Origin: Willaertia magna
Lineage: Eukaryota; Heterolobosea; Eutetramitea; Acrasida; Naegleriidae
DNA: 19,018 bases
Assembly: GCA_902984215.1 (NCBI GenBank)
Contig: CADWAF010005042.1
Location: 1 to 19,018, forward strand
Reading direction: 5' to 3'
The notes beneath the pieces are model-generated. The model saw only the letters and a list, made by a program, of their open reading frames with translations, was not told the DNA's origin and ran no database searches. This document shows positions 18,760-19,018 of this stretch, in pieces (position 1 is the first letter of the stretch; every line of letters begins with the position of its first letter). Position numbers and translations under genes: made by a program.

Positions 18760-19018
18760 ATCCAGTTGATTTTGATTTTAATTTTTCAACTTAATGAGTA
18801 CAACTTGTTCAAGAAAGGTTAACTTTTTAGTTGAGCAATTTAAACCTTAAAGACTGAAAATATTATATAGGTATATTAAAAAATTTGATTGAACCAACAA
18901 TTTTAACCGTAAACTTTAACGCGCCAACATACGTCAAATGTCAACCACCGAAAGGATCAAAAACAAACAAGTACCCATTCTCCCTTAACTCTCGTTAACT
19001 CTCATTTAGTAAATTAAA
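18760..19018. other. Right flank, no gene seen; GC-richer patch and short tandem repeat
   Basis: No coding frame is supported in these 259 bp. An imperfect hairpin pairs AGTTGA (18764-18769) with TCAACT (18786-18791). A GC-richer patch has CGCGCCAA at 18920-18927, E2F-like on the reverse strand. TTAACTCTC is repeated at 18985-18993 and 18995-19003. This may be the promoter region of a gene beyond the window. Confidence 0.4.

Overview
The window is nuclear DNA of a very AT-rich eukaryote with a compact genome. Asn, Gln and Thr homopolymer runs, TTA/AAA/AGA-biased codons, short GT-AG introns and a eukaryotic cytosolic GluRS with a GST-like N-terminus suggest a dictyostelid-type amoebozoan. I cannot name the species. 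The host genes read cleanly in the standard code.

Positions 1-12049 are gene-dense. In order they hold: an Asn-rich protein of unknown function (30-2051, +); a two-exon WD40/coiled-coil protein (2162-4281, +); a MORN-repeat protein fused to a PDDEXK nuclease-like domain and a Cys-rich tail (4284-6485, -); two-exon cytosolic glutamyl-tRNA synthetase (6482-8800, -); a LisH/CTLH protein with a possible C-terminal propeller (9306-11771, +); and a tentative small charged protein (11768-12049, -). Spacing is extreme. Two convergent stop codons are 2 bp apart, two others share one TTAA, and the MORN start codon overlaps the GluRS stop as ATGA. Candidate poly(A) signals lie inside neighbouring coding sequence. 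The divergent GluRS/LisH promoter region carries a GC-richer array of GGGAT-type repeats.

Positions 12050-13808 are non-genic apart from a broken host-gene remnant (12806-13312), followed by about 500 bp of extremely AT-rich DNA.

Positions 13809-18759 hold a degenerate LINE-type (non-LTR) retrotransposon on the + strand: a possible ORF1, an APE-type endonuclease, a reverse transcriptase and a C-terminal CCHC-like knuckle. It has many in-frame TAA/TAG codons and several frame changes. Nearly every recognisable catalytic motif departs from family consensus by C-to-T or G-to-A changes only. This looks like deamination or RIP-like decay rather than random drift. The copy is closely bracketed by an 18-bp perfect inverted repeat, which is unusual for a LINE. 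The last 259 bp contain no visible gene.

The retroelement and its mutation pattern are the most unusual part of the window. The MORN-PDDEXK fusion and the overlapping gene ends come next.
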